A stretch of 64,000 nucleotides of DNA, taken from positions 34,553,722-34,617,721 of the forward strand of contig CM050654.1 in NCBI GenBank assembly GCA_027574665.1, in the 5' to 3' direction. The notes under the pieces were generated by a model, which worked only from the letters and a program-made list of their open reading frames with translations, was not told where the DNA came from and did no database searches. Shown here piece after piece: positions 39,001-51,837 of the stretch. Numbering within the stretch: the stretch's first letter is position 1; every line of letters begins with the position of its first letter. The DNA is from Rhynochetos jubatus. Taxonomy: Eukaryota > Chordata > Aves > Eurypygiformes > Rhynochetidae. The position numbers were made by a program, and so were the translations under genes.

Positions 39001-42000
39001 TTGAGCTACAGGACAGGCTGTAATGCTGTGGTTTTCTTATATATACTTACAGAGATGTACTATAGGTTTTAATGGAAATGGATTCTTGGGATATTCCATG
39101 ATTCTCCAGATTAATAATTAAAGAAATGTCAAGCTTCATTTTCTTTTTCAAAATACTAGATGGGAGTTGCTTATTTTTCAATGAGAGTGAATCAACTCAT
39201 TCAGTTTGTCCTCAGAAATGAGCTACTAAAAGTAGGAATCCAGACTCTATATGAAAAACTAATCTGAATAACTTATTTAATAAGCTGCAAAAGGAGAGTT
39301 TTTCCAGAATTATGTTATGCAAAAACGGGTTCATAGGTAATCATAAAAGAACACTTTCAAAGAGACAGGAGAATAAAAAACCAAAACACACTAAAACAAA
39401 CAAACCACTGTCAGAATACGAGTGTGGATTTCTTCACAGATAAGTGGCAAGTATTAACTAATGACTTTTCATATTTGTGGAAACCTGCCAAGAATTATTC
39501 TTTAGCCAATGGTATCAAAAGTGCTGGTGCAGTTACTATCTGTCTTTTGCAGCAAAACTTCCTTCTTCACATTTTCTGTCGATTCTCAACCTGAGGGGTT
39601 TCTTCCTGTTTTCTACAGCTCACAGTACCGTATGTTCCTTATTCCCTGTTGAATAACTGAATAAACCTTTATATCCTTGTCTCCTTTGTGTAAACAATTG
39701 ATTATATTTGCTGGAAGCAGCTATATTACAACCGATGAGGTGACAACTTCAGGCAGCTCTAGCTGTTCCCACAGGATCAAAATTTTGAAGAACGTTAAGA
39801 CCAGCCCAAAGATTCTTGAAGCTGACCCAACACACCAAATGACAAAGTGAGCAGCTGGCTACAGGCTGTACCCATGATTTCTGGCCACAGTGGCCCTTCG
39901 AGGAAGCAACTCCCCAAGTCAAAGACAGTGGAGACATGCAGCTAAATCCCTATGCCTCCCTGCTGGGTACACCTCACTGAAAACACAAACCGACTACTAA
40001 CGTAGCTGTTGTGCAGCACACTGCGTGGGAGAAAAAAAAAGCCCAGATGATGAAGTCCATCCTTCCTAACTTCCCCACCAATGCAGTCAGAAGACAGAAA
40101 AAAAAAATCAGGGGCAAAACAAAAGTGGCTCTGACAAAACTGACAAGTTGGTCTGATGGACCAGCTAGTTCAAAACTTGAAATTCCCCCTCCCCAGCTGT
40201 AGTGTCATCACAAGCCTTGCAAAGAGCCCCCTCATAGCTCTTAGGGACAGAACACCCCAAGGCATTTTTCTGTGTGTTGTCTTTTCCCCAAGGCTTTTCT
40301 TGGGGGTGAATAGGGACACCGCACAGTGAATTGTTTTTCAGGAATACGTGACAGTTAGAAATCTCAGCTTCTAAAATCGAATCAGTCACTAACCTGGAGT
40401 CCTAGTTCCTTTAATGTTTCCTACAGAAAGTCTTTGAGGGCAAAAAGCATGGCTTATCAAACATCTAAAAGTGAAAGAAATGTATTCATCTCACCAGCTC
40501 GTAAAGACTACCTGTCTACAATAAAATCATTTGTAAAACATGATATTTTAATCGCACGACATTTCAACAGGCTGCAGCAAAAGAAACTGAAGTAATACAT
40601 CTTATAGGAAAAGTATTTGAAGTTTCTAATCCAGTATTAACAGCAACTGCGTATCTATATTGCTGATGTTTTTTCTGAATTAAAATGCATCAAACCGGCT
40701 GCTTATGTAGCCACTGGAATGTAGTAAGCTGGGGAAATTTTAGAAGAGTTATTTTTCTGTCTTAACAAAACAGATGTTGGCGGTAATTATTCCATTATTC
40801 CCCCTAGCAGAGCATTATATATACATTATTTTATTTAACACTTCATATGATTGTAATACAATCTGAAAGCATACTACAAAAAGGATTTCGCAACAAAACT
40901 GGACTAGGACATTTTGACTTGGATATTTCATTACCCAAGTATTTTTATACTGTGTGGTCATGATGAGTATTTACATCTTATTCAAAGCAGAAAGCTAGAC
41001 TGTTATTTAAGAATGGAAAAAACTAATTAAAAAAAATAGACACCTGAAAATATCCAAGAGAATAACGAGAAGTTTTGCAAAGTACAACTGCACTGACAGT
41101 CAGCTTCTGGAACAAGATGCTAATAAAAATATATACATTAATTCTTCTGGGTGCCTTTACCATGGAGGCAATCAAAAATTGCAGTTTACCCGCAAGATTT
41201 CTATATATCAGCATCTACCAAGAAAGGTACCGCCCCTCCCTTTAACCTCTCTCTCAAAAGATGTGCGTCAGTAGTCAACACGCTGCAAGACACTGCAATA
41301 AGAATGGTTTATTTTCTGTTTTCTGTGCATTCCCTGGGGTTATTAAGTTGCATATTTAGGTAACCCTGCTAGTGAGCAACAAAAGAAACCCTGGGTACTT
41401 TTGTCAAGTGATATATTTTAAGGCCACAACTTCAAATATTTAAGCATAACAAGCAAGAAAAGGGCGTAAACTGCCTAAAAAAGTGTGACCTGTTCTCATT
41501 CTGTAATATGCCAGCTACCCAATAATTACTGCATTAACGCGAAGGTTAAAAAAAAAAAAGAAAAACATGATTCGGGTTGCAAGTCAAGCAAGTGTTACAG
41601 GACAAGGGAGAACCACCAAATCAATGCCTGAACTGCAGCCGCTTCGTCAGGAAGTGCCCACAAACAATACTTGGCGGTTTCCTTCACGACCACGCATTAA
41701 GGCAGCAAATCTTCGCTAGTCCTCCACTTGCGCTCTAAACTGAAGGTGCAGTTCCTTGTGTTCTGACTGCAGCCGAGTTGATTTGCAGGCTCCATCAGGT
41801 AATTAGGCACATGAACGGAAGAAATCATCAGTACAACTAATTGTGGCTCTAATGTAGATGGCAGCTTCTGAAAATCCTTGTCAGATAGGAATGGATAGTT
41901 ATAAGGAAAAGGAAGTGGAAATTCACTCAGCTCAAACAGCACAGGCAACCGTGTACGGCTCTACCTCCCCAGCGACTCCCTCCTCTGTGACATGTTTGCC

Positions 42001-44506
42001 AAAAGACTCACTCGTACGAGAAAAATAAATTATAATAAGGCCACTTTCATCTCAGAGGAGAGTATCTTCATGACCCACACCTATCCTGATACCTGTACCT
42101 CATCAGCCAGCTAATGACAGCTAAATTAAGGTATTACCAGATAGCACCAACACATAAATGTGTATTTAAAGAAACAATGATCACATTTACAATTATATAT
42201 CTGATTTTCAATCTTTTCATCTTTCATGGGTCAGTGTCTTTTGAGATTACAACAGTAATTTTTATAGCTAGTTGAGATTGATAACGGTAAATGGTGGCAC
42301 ATTCTAAAAAAACACTAAAAAATGTTTTGCTTATGCTAACTTAGGTAATGCAGAAACACAGTCACTAGCAGTAGCCATAACATCAGCTATACTCCTTTCC
42401 CCCTCAGTTTATTTTGCCTCCTACCAAAATCACTCCCCCAAAACTGAAGTATTTTGTCAGTTACAAGGGCGTCTGACTGCAATTCACTATACCAGGTAAC
42501 ATAGATTATACAAAACATACAATAATATCAATGAAGCCTTCAGCAGACTGAGAACAGCAACACCTTTGTAGTGTATTTCAGAGTACTCTAAGATTTGTAT
42601 TTGAACACTGAGTGCTTGTCCATTTCTGAAGAGTCAAACCAATAGAATAACGCTCATTAGGCAGTATTATAAGTCTTTTTTTGACTCGTTTCTGAAGTTC
42701 TCAGAAGGTTTTCATTTTGTCATTCTGCCACAGAAGAAATTATCCAGGTAAAGGACTGAGGAAAATCACAATCCTAGTCTACAAATGAAATGGTAAAAAT
42801 GACCACCTGAAGTGCAGTTACTTCCAGTAGGCTTTAATAATTCTTGGATTCGTACCATCTGTCTTGCTGCTTTACAGTGCATTAGCTAAATTCAGTCTTC
42901 AGGTGTATCTACTCAAACCCTCTGAACTTTGCCACTACTCATTTAGACTTCTCTTTAAATTGCTAAAATCCTCATTAACATTCAATTCCTTCAGAAAGTA
43001 ATTTTCCTTATTCTGTTTGGTAAAACTCAAAGTACAGGCAGAGAACAGTTGCTGCAGCAGGCGACTGCAATTTCATTCCCCCTCCCATTTAACCCATTAT
43101 TCTTGCTTCTGTCATCCCTAACACTGATAGAAGAGAGTCGAAATTATCTCCATTTCCTCAAAAGCTCTCCACTCCCTCTCGTCTTTACCTTTCCCCATTT
43201 CACAGACACCATGTAACTCCACCTGTTCCCTGCCACAATTCTCATTTTCTTTACATTACAGTTTTACTGTCTAGAAGTAAAAGTAGTCCTGTAACCTACC
43301 GCGACCATTCAGAACATGAAAGGTAAAGCTGAACCACTCTGCTTTATCAAAAGTTAATGGTCATGAGTAACTTCTAACGTTTTTAAATACATAGGGCTTT
43401 CTTTGAAAAGAACAGCATTAAATAAGATTTAAGTAAAAACTGTATTTATGAGCAATGTTGTGTTGTGAAGCTATTTCATGGCCAAGTAACTATATTTTAT
43501 CCCAAAAATCCTTGCAAGTAATATCTAGGCCTCATTCTAATGATCTTCAAAGTTAAAAAGCCTATGAATCTGTTAAGACTGCTTGGCTTCCTGGTAAGCA
43601 GAGAGGCAAGGCTGACTTGTACCTCGGCAGCCCCTGCAAACGCAGCACACCTTTAGGGGAAGCCCGCGGTTACCTCCCCAGTGATGAGGCTGCAGCACCC
43701 ACTGCGCGCACTCACCAGAGGTCTTACACAGCCTTCAGTAGCTCCGGGATTTCTGCAGTGCTCAGGGCTGACAGCGCACGACGCAAAGACAATTTACATT
43801 CTCTCCAAACACCAGGTAATCTCCAGGATTTAACGCTGCAATATTTATTAGCTCACATCAAAAAGGATTTGTCAAAAATAAGTAGCACTGCCAATCAAAT
43901 AAAATCCACACAACTCTCTGTTGTTGTAGACCAAAACCTTCTGTCAATTCCTTCTTTTGAGCTAACATTGTGCTTTTTAATGAAGGTAGCACATTACATG
44001 TCCTTGCGGTATTTACGAGGAAATACTACATTATACTAAAACTTTATGCATACACAAGGAGCACCTGCCGAACTAAAATACAGCCCAACAAACCTGGAAG
44101 GACAGTGATACTCCCATGCCTTCCCACAGCAGAAAGCAAAACTTCAGAGTGTTAGAAATTAAAATAAGGAACTTTAGAAATGTAAATAGTGGAACAAGCT
44201 TGAGCAGATGCCATAGGTGCAAATCAAAGATATAAATCATACCTGAATACAAGTCATTGATTTTCAAAATTAAGTGAATTTTGAATATCAGGTTTGGGTG
44301 TGCGCTCTGCTCTAATCCACTAATGTAACCTAAGATTTTACAAATTAGACTTTTATTTTGGAGAGGAAGATGTAAGGAAGAATTACATTGTCGTGCCAGT
44401 TCTGTGTTAGAGGGATAAAACTTAAGCTTTTGCCTAAATCAGGATGTAAAATTTGAGGTTTAAGAATTCAAAAAAATTCTCCCAAAATCAAGAGCTTCAC
44501 AGAACC

Positions 44507-44546
44507 TTCAGAGGTGCTTCATTTTATTCAGAGGTGCTTCACTTTA
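44507..44546. repeat. Tandem duplication, 20 bp x 2
   Basis: Two adjacent 20-bp units begin TTCAGAGGTGCTTCA, at 44507 and 44527, and differ by one base. This is a recent-looking small tandem duplication. Confidence 0.88.
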
Positions 44547-45460
44547 TAATCATAAGAGAGGCGGTAAAACAATCTGTGTTTACAGACAATCAGTTCTTTG
44601 CTTTTTAACATGAATTATTAATTCTGAGTGCGCCCTCTGTATTTGGATTGCCCGTACTGCGTAAGGGCTCATCCATTAGGAATGGATCATGAAGAAGCAC
44701 GGATGGACCTCAGACCTGATCAAAAGTCCTCAGCAGTTTCTCAAGGTCAGGATTTTGATAGCACCTAAATTAAGTCTCTTCATTTCAGCGTAGGTGACTG
44801 ACTTGACTTAGTACAAACAGTTCCTCTAAAGTCCTAATCAAGTTTAAGTACTATGAAAAGCACTGCATTTTAATTGCCCTGTACTTCAGTATTTACACAC
44901 AGCAGCATGTACATGTACCCTACACCACCTGGACATTCTCCCTTCAAAAACAAAAAGAGAGCATACAAGCAGTTGTAAGTATCAGTGGAAAATTGGTTTT
45001 GAGCTAACACAACTCCTGGGTTTTTTATCCCAGTATCTAATCAGAGGAAATCTGTCTACCTGGCTAGAACCATTCCTTATTTACAAAGCTTAGCTGAGAC
45101 ATTAGAGAGGATCAGCCATTCTGCATATCTGGGAACTGGTGATTAAATCACAGGGCAGAAAACTTAACTCACGTAGGGCTGGATGCAGCAATGGAAGACA
45201 AATGGGAAGCCCACAGGGCCCCAACACGGCCAGCAAGAGCTGTGTGCCCAAGTCATGAAGAAACGCTCATTCGTCCTGAAAATGGGCTCATTTTGGAAGA
45301 ACAGCAACCTAGCTCAGGGATGAAAAGTGCCTTCCCAGTGGAAAGTTATCCAAATACGTAATTTCTTCCACCATAGGAAGTGTATTTTGTTATTCAGTGA
45401 ACCTGATTTAATGGGCATATAAATACTTTCTGCGTATCAAACAAATATTTATCATAAGTT

Positions 45461-45496
45461 CAAAAAAACAAAAAAAAACCAAACAAAAACCACCAA
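45461..45496. repeat. A/C-rich low-complexity tract
   Basis: A runs interrupted by single or double C. No flanking retroelement body was recognised. Confidence 0.8.
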
Positions 45497-48400
45497 ACTT
45501 AAAACTGTGTAAAAGCACTGAAACAAAATTAGTTTAGCAAGGATACCGTTTTGCCAAGAGGCTTGAGTCCAGCGTTTTAACGCACACAGCAGTTTTTCTT
45601 AGTAAACATTTTTCCAAGACACAATCAGTTCCAGAGCCTGTGTCTTCAGGACAACGCTCCTACTCCTCACACATGAATTTCCAGCTTACAGGCATCCTGG
45701 GTTTAGGTATGATAATTTGATTTTAGCGGAGTGGTTGGAGGCACTCTGAGCCTACTCAGCTGGGAATTCTCTAACTCCAGAAAGGAAGATGCTTCCATCA
45801 ACGCATGTACTCTGGCAAGGCCATTTTGAGGACAAAACCTAATTATCATTTTGACATAGTTTTACCTTCCACACCAAACATGAAAGTAATAGCATAGTAT
45901 GCCTCACTTCTCTTGCCTGTTTTTTCTACTTTAATTTTCTAATTTTAATGAACAAAGGCACTCCAGAAGCAGATCCATTACATTTAAAAATAGACTTCAG
46001 TCTTCAAAGATGACCTTTTAATTAAAATATAACAGATCACCAAAAAAAAAGTATTTCAACAGTTAAGAACGCTGAAAATACAATTTGCTTAAAATTTTAT
46101 GAGAGAGAGAAGCAGTGGCCAAAGCTACAGACACTTTCATTCTCAAGAGAAAGCTAATACTATTTGTAAAGTGAGTGAAGGACACCATACATCATAACTA
46201 CACTGATTCATTTTATACCAAACGCAGGCACACGCAGTAGAGAGCAAACCCTCCCATTTCCATCAGCACAAACCCACACACATATGCAGGTTGCATTCAC
46301 AAAACAGCTTTTCATGACTTTTGGAAGGGAGAGGACTACGGTCAGAAAACAGAGCGGTGGTGTTCTCACCGTTACAGCTGGAGCATCATCCCAACCACAG
46401 GACCGTGGAGCATTCTCCATCCCTGGCTCAGAGCAGGGGTGTGAAAGAAAAGACTGAAGTGAGGAATCAGAGCTGCCTGAAGCGCAGGATAGGCAGAGGT
46501 TCAGCTAATGCAGATCAGCCAGGAGGCAAACGTGCCAAGGCCCTACGTTTTGACTCAGAGTATAAACTGTCACAGCAACCTTTCTCAAAGACAGAACAGT
46601 TGGAGGTGCTGGATAGAAACGCTGGATGGAATTATGAATGGACACAAAGCGTTTTGGAGAACCACCCATACGACAGAACAAACAAGTGAGAAAAAAAGGA
46701 AATGTAACAAGTCAGCGTCTGGCCTGAGAGAAGACCCAACCACTATCATTTACCAGAGAAATCTGCCTGGGGAAAGCCTCTGAGAGAGGCTGCAACGACA
46801 GTGGGGAGAAGCTTGAAGGCTCATCCCTGGCCCACGGAGCTGCCTGGCTCCTGCACGAGCAGAGGCTGCGTGGCCCTGGATGAAACAAGAGCATGTGCCT
46901 CTTCACCAACACAGGACACTTCCCGAGCAACAGCTTCCTCCTGGAAACGTCACTATTTCTCCACTTTTCCAGACAGAAAGCACTGTCTAGCAGGAACAAA
47001 CGCAACAGCGGCAACTGCCGGAACGTGAGATGAGCCCTTCTCCCTTGCAGTCACTGAACTCCCACCCTGAGCAGCCGGGCGCCTAGATGGGAAGGGGAGA
47101 CCTGTGCTTTCCTAGCAGAGGGTGAGGCATGCACACACTCTATCTCCTAAGCAGTCTTGCAGAAAACCTGCACGCCAGCATCTCACCTTCTTCTGATGTT
47201 CACCCAGAAACAGGGCAATTTCCACCGTCTCTTCACAGACAGTGAGGCCACTTCAATCCTAAACTTGTGTATGTGCTAAGCAGTCTACTAGGTAGAATTA
47301 TCTTTCATCTTCCCCACAAGTTACTAGTGGAGGAAAGTCTCCTCTTTTTTTATTTTGTTTCTGCTCTTGATGGCAGCACTGGAAGGACAATTCATAACTA
47401 CAACTGCTCTTCTACAGCTAAGCCAGTAAGATTACCCACCTCACATCACGCTTGTGTGCACATCACTGAAGACAGTGTAATAAAAACTCAGCCCTCTGAA
47501 ACCTTTCTCCCACTGAGCAAGTTCTATTTACAAATACTTCTTCAGCTTCAGTTGAACAAGAGATACTATTACTCATCTGCTGCATGACCACCGTGGCATA
47601 TCTTTCCTGCACTGGTATTTTTATTAATGGAGGGTTTTTTCCATTAGTTCTTATCAAAAAGATACATTTTTCTTGGGTTGTTGGGGACAGAGGTAAGATA
47701 ATATTAGGAGAATGGTCTTGTATTGTTTTCCAAACATCTGGCATTGGTAAGTTTCAGGAAAATTTTCTGGGTGCTCCCCATGAGCACGTTGTCCTGCAAA
47801 CAGGCCTTGGACAGGGCTGCCCTTGCTAGAGTGCACAGTACATTTTAAAACAAGGATTTTTCGGTGGCTGCACACTTTCTCTTTAGCCTGCCAAATCCAT
47901 GGGGTTTATCATTAGGCAGAAGGTAAGCATTCGCACGGCATTTCAAGTTTCGGTATTTGTTTGGGGCCTCACTTGGTTACTCAGAGGAGTTCCGATCTCT
48001 GTACTTCAGATGCCAAGATGGATCAGAGCCAGCCTTAAAAGTATGTAAATTTGAACTGCCAGAGAAGTAATGATTAATTAAAGACACAAGTTGATTCAAA
48101 AAATGTTTAAGGCAACATTAATTTAAAAACTGCCTCAATCAGTATTCCACACACACGCCTAAGATTTTATATATTGCCAAACATTAAGAAGACGACTTTT
48201 CACAAAGATTATGAACAGTATGAGTTTTCACAACGGCCTCTTTCGTTTTCTGACTGCACAAAAATGAGATATACGGGGTTCCCCCCCCCATTTCAGCATC
48301 TGCAAAATATTCTTGTAATTTCATGGAAATAATTCTCTTTTTGCAGGTTACCATGAATCAGTCCCGTAATTCAGGGTTAATAGCCACTGCTTGACAGAAA

Positions 48401-49657
48401 ATAAAAACCAAAAGACAGAGTTGAAGATTGGGGTTTATGCCGCTTCGGAAAGCTGTACGTTACTGCGTGCAGCTTCACAAGTTTATTAACCAGGTTTGGT
48501 GGGTTTTCCAACAGCTTCTTAAACAACACAGTAGGCCAGATTCTGATTTCAGGTGCAACTCTGGAGCAGCAATGCCTAAACCAGGAGATGATTCCAGCGT
48601 AAATGAAACCCAAACCAAGTCCAGTGTTTCCTTAGGCAGAGCACAGTGGTGCCTTGTGTACCTCACCGGGTTATGCTATGGGAGTCACCCAAACATAAAT
48701 TTCCAAGACAATGACAAGTTCCCCTTCAGCAGCACACCTCGTAAACTGTATCAAGGATTTGCAGACTGATACCAGCACGTTTTAAAGAAAAGGTAGAACA
48801 GGCCCTGCTGAAGGGATCGTTACAAAAGGCTCCCCTCCTCGATGAGGGCTTTGCTGACGGTGAGGTATGCCAAGTACCTCAGCAGGGAAGATGGGGATTG
48901 AATCCAAAGGTAGAACTATATAAATCATCATTTGAAGCTGTGCCCTTGATGATCCCTCAAAGCTGCTATTGCTTTGGTTGAGTAAGCCCTGAAACCTTCT
49001 AGGACTGAAGACCTTTACTTCTGTAAGCTCTGTTCATACAGTACTTGAACAAAGAAAGTTTTTGAAGCAGACAATTCTTTATCGACTTCTCTACACATTC
49101 TGAAACGCTCTCTTAAATGTTGTGCATCTATCAAGATAATCGAACCACCCTTATGAAATTTAGACAATAGAAAATGTCTTACAATATCTTTGATCCTTCT
49201 GAGAATTGATGTCTCCTTATTTGAACAAATAACTGGTTTTGTGTGGTGGATCTGGATTACCAGGTGTCCATCACAATAATGAACCGAGCATTACTCAATA
49301 CCAATGATCTATTTTCAAAATGTAGGGTTTGGGGTTTTTTTTCCTAATGAAGTTTGGTTAAGCTTCACTGCTTCATCTGAATCCTCCTGCATTCAAACTT
49401 CGCTAAGGGGATGAATGCAGCTCCAAAGCCGCCTGTTAAACGCTCACTCGATGCTTTCCACGCATGTACCACAAAGCTGAATGTCTGTTACACAGCATCC
49501 TACAAAGCTGCCTTGGTAATCACCTCTGATAGTTTCTATGGCTATTGTTTGGACCACAAAAGCTCTCCTTTCCAAAAGAACCGTCTGCAGACATCGTGCA
49601 GAGAAAGCCCTCCGACAGCAGCATCTGCCTTACACATTTTATTCTAATCAATCCCTG

Positions 49658-49713
49658 CTCTTTCCCTACCCTTTCCAAACTTTCTCTCTTTCCCTACTCT
49701 TTCCTAACTTTCT
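49658..49713. repeat. Tandem duplication, 28 bp x 2
   Basis: Two adjacent 28-bp units start CTCTTTCCCTA at 49658 and 49686 and differ at two positions. They form a pyrimidine-rich plus strand. This looks like a simple slippage or duplication product. Confidence 0.85.
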
Positions 49714-50494
49714 ATGTTTTCCTGTGTCTTAATGCACTTTGTGACAAATTGTTGCTGTTCTTCTCCATCAAGCCTCCCTAAACCTGTCTTAAAGGACTGC
49801 CTAATCAACTTATGTTATCCTATGAGCCTGTCGTATTTATCCAAGGTCTTGAATATACTCTGGTTTCCTGGTCAGGTTTTACCTTTCCTACCACTTGCAG
49901 TATTTTCTACTGCCCATACTAGTTATAAATCATAACAAACATCTCCAGATCTTCATGAATTGTTGGTCATTAGGTGAAGACCCTGCAGGGAAAAATAAGT
50001 ATCACAGAAGTAATATACAATGAAAATTGCTAGTGTTCTCTGCCTTACAGCACAAGCAAATGTGCACAACCAACCTGTGCCTGTCCCAGTACAGCCCCCA
50101 CAGCACACTGAGTACAGGAAACTAAAACCTTGGCCTTACTCCACTGTAGATATACACTTCACAGGCAAAGGCAAGCAACAAGGATGTGTCTTGAATTACT
50201 TACTTCAGCTGTATTGTTTGTCCATAATTTCTGTAATTAACATTTACCCTTTCTCTTCTCATCTTACTAACTGGAAAATGTGTTTTACGCATTCTCAGCC
50301 TTCAAAATAACAGAGAATACATATTTTTCTAGCCTCTGATGAAGAACCTATGACCATCCTGCCTCCATGCTTCAGTGTTTGTATTGCACGCTTCTTACAA
50401 AAGGCCCTGCTCAAGTTTGAATACACAGAAAAAATTTGTACCTGTTTTATAAAGCATTGCATCATCCTAATAAGAAACACAAGACCATAGAGGC

Positions 50495-50517
50495 GGGGAG
50501 GGGTGGGGAATGGAGGG
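50495..50517 (+). other. G-quadruplex-capable motif
   Basis: Four G runs (4, 4, 4 and 3 G) are separated by 1, 1 and 6 bases on the plus strand, meeting the canonical G4 rule. A poly(A) run follows at 50522. The motif lies on the strand opposite the DPP10 coding sense. Confidence 0.7.
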
Positions 50518-51086
50518 AATTAAAAAAAAAAAAAAATTTTAAATAACAGAGAAACCCAGTATAATCCTGTTCTTTTAAAATGGATTAAAACAAAAGAGAG
50601 TAAAACTTAAGAGCATCAACAGAATAGCACCAACTGTGAAGTTAATAAAACTCCTTATAACATCATGAACAATGAACTGGAAAAAATAGATATAGCTTTT
50701 TCCCCTCCCGCTTATGCAATACACTAAGTGATTCTAAGTGTTTAAAATGCATATTAAATTATTGACAGTGCCAATCTCTCTTGTCCATAAAAAACCTTGC
50801 AAAGAAAGGCTTTACCCACATGGCACAGACCTACGCTGGCTCTGTCCGTGCTGCACAGCACTTGATACGGGTCTCCTCTGGGCCCTGTGAGGCATCTTTC
50901 TTGCCTTAAGACATAGTTATTTATTTGAGGGGCACTTTTCAAAATGCCCAGAAGAAACCAAGTCCTGTGTTGCTGTATTAAAAGCCTGTTTCATAGCACA
51001 CGGCACCGAGGAGGTGAGACGGCAGGTCCTGAAAGCCTGTCCCCATGGTGTGCGCTGAGCCGTGGAGCAGTCCTGCAGACATACAT

Positions 51087-51116
51087 GGGGGCTGGGGCAG
51101 GGACGGGGAGGGAGGG
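51087..51116 (+). other. G-quadruplex-capable motif cluster
   Basis: Six runs of three to five G with short spacers fall within 30 bp of the plus strand. This is a strong canonical G4 candidate inside a locally GC-richer patch (about 50990-51260). Confidence 0.7.
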
Positions 51117-51837
51117 AAGCTTGATGCAGTCTCAACCAGAGTGTCCACAATGAGCAGCTCCTGGACCAAACTAAGCCCGGAAACACACTTGGCTTTTGCT
51201 TTTGAAAGACAGAGATGGGCTCCCCCAAGAGAAACCAGGAGTGACCAGGCATGAAGGCAGTTTGGGTGACTGGGAACGGGACCTCATGCTGAGGCAGTGA
51301 GTAGTGTTTTTGCAGTGTACCCCATGCCCAGAGTATTCATGGTGAAAGAACACGTACTCATCACGTATATGTTACTGCAAGCCCCGTATTTCATTGTTAA
51401 ATACCTGTATTTATCTATAAAAAAATATTTACATGCATTTTAAATACCAACGCTTGCCTATATTTGCAGTCATATTTAAGTATCTTGAAAAAAAACAGAA
51501 TATATAACTATGGATATTTAGAACATTGTTTATAAAAATTATGTTGGGGTGACTATGGGCAGGCAGCAGATAAAATTAGAAAATAATGATAGTTTTTTTC
51601 ACAGGAATGTAACATAGGGTATAATTCACACGTCAAAGATGCGACTACCATTTCCTGAGGCAGATGACAAAATATCTAAATAGCTTCCATTCTATGAAAG
51701 CACTGGCTGTTTTAAAATTCAGGATGGCAAAGCAAATGGTTTTACAAGTCCAGCACAATGACAGTATGGGAACTTTATGCTGTTTGCATCTTGGTTTAGA
51801 ATCAGGAAATAAGAACAGTAACAAGCAGCTTTGTTAA

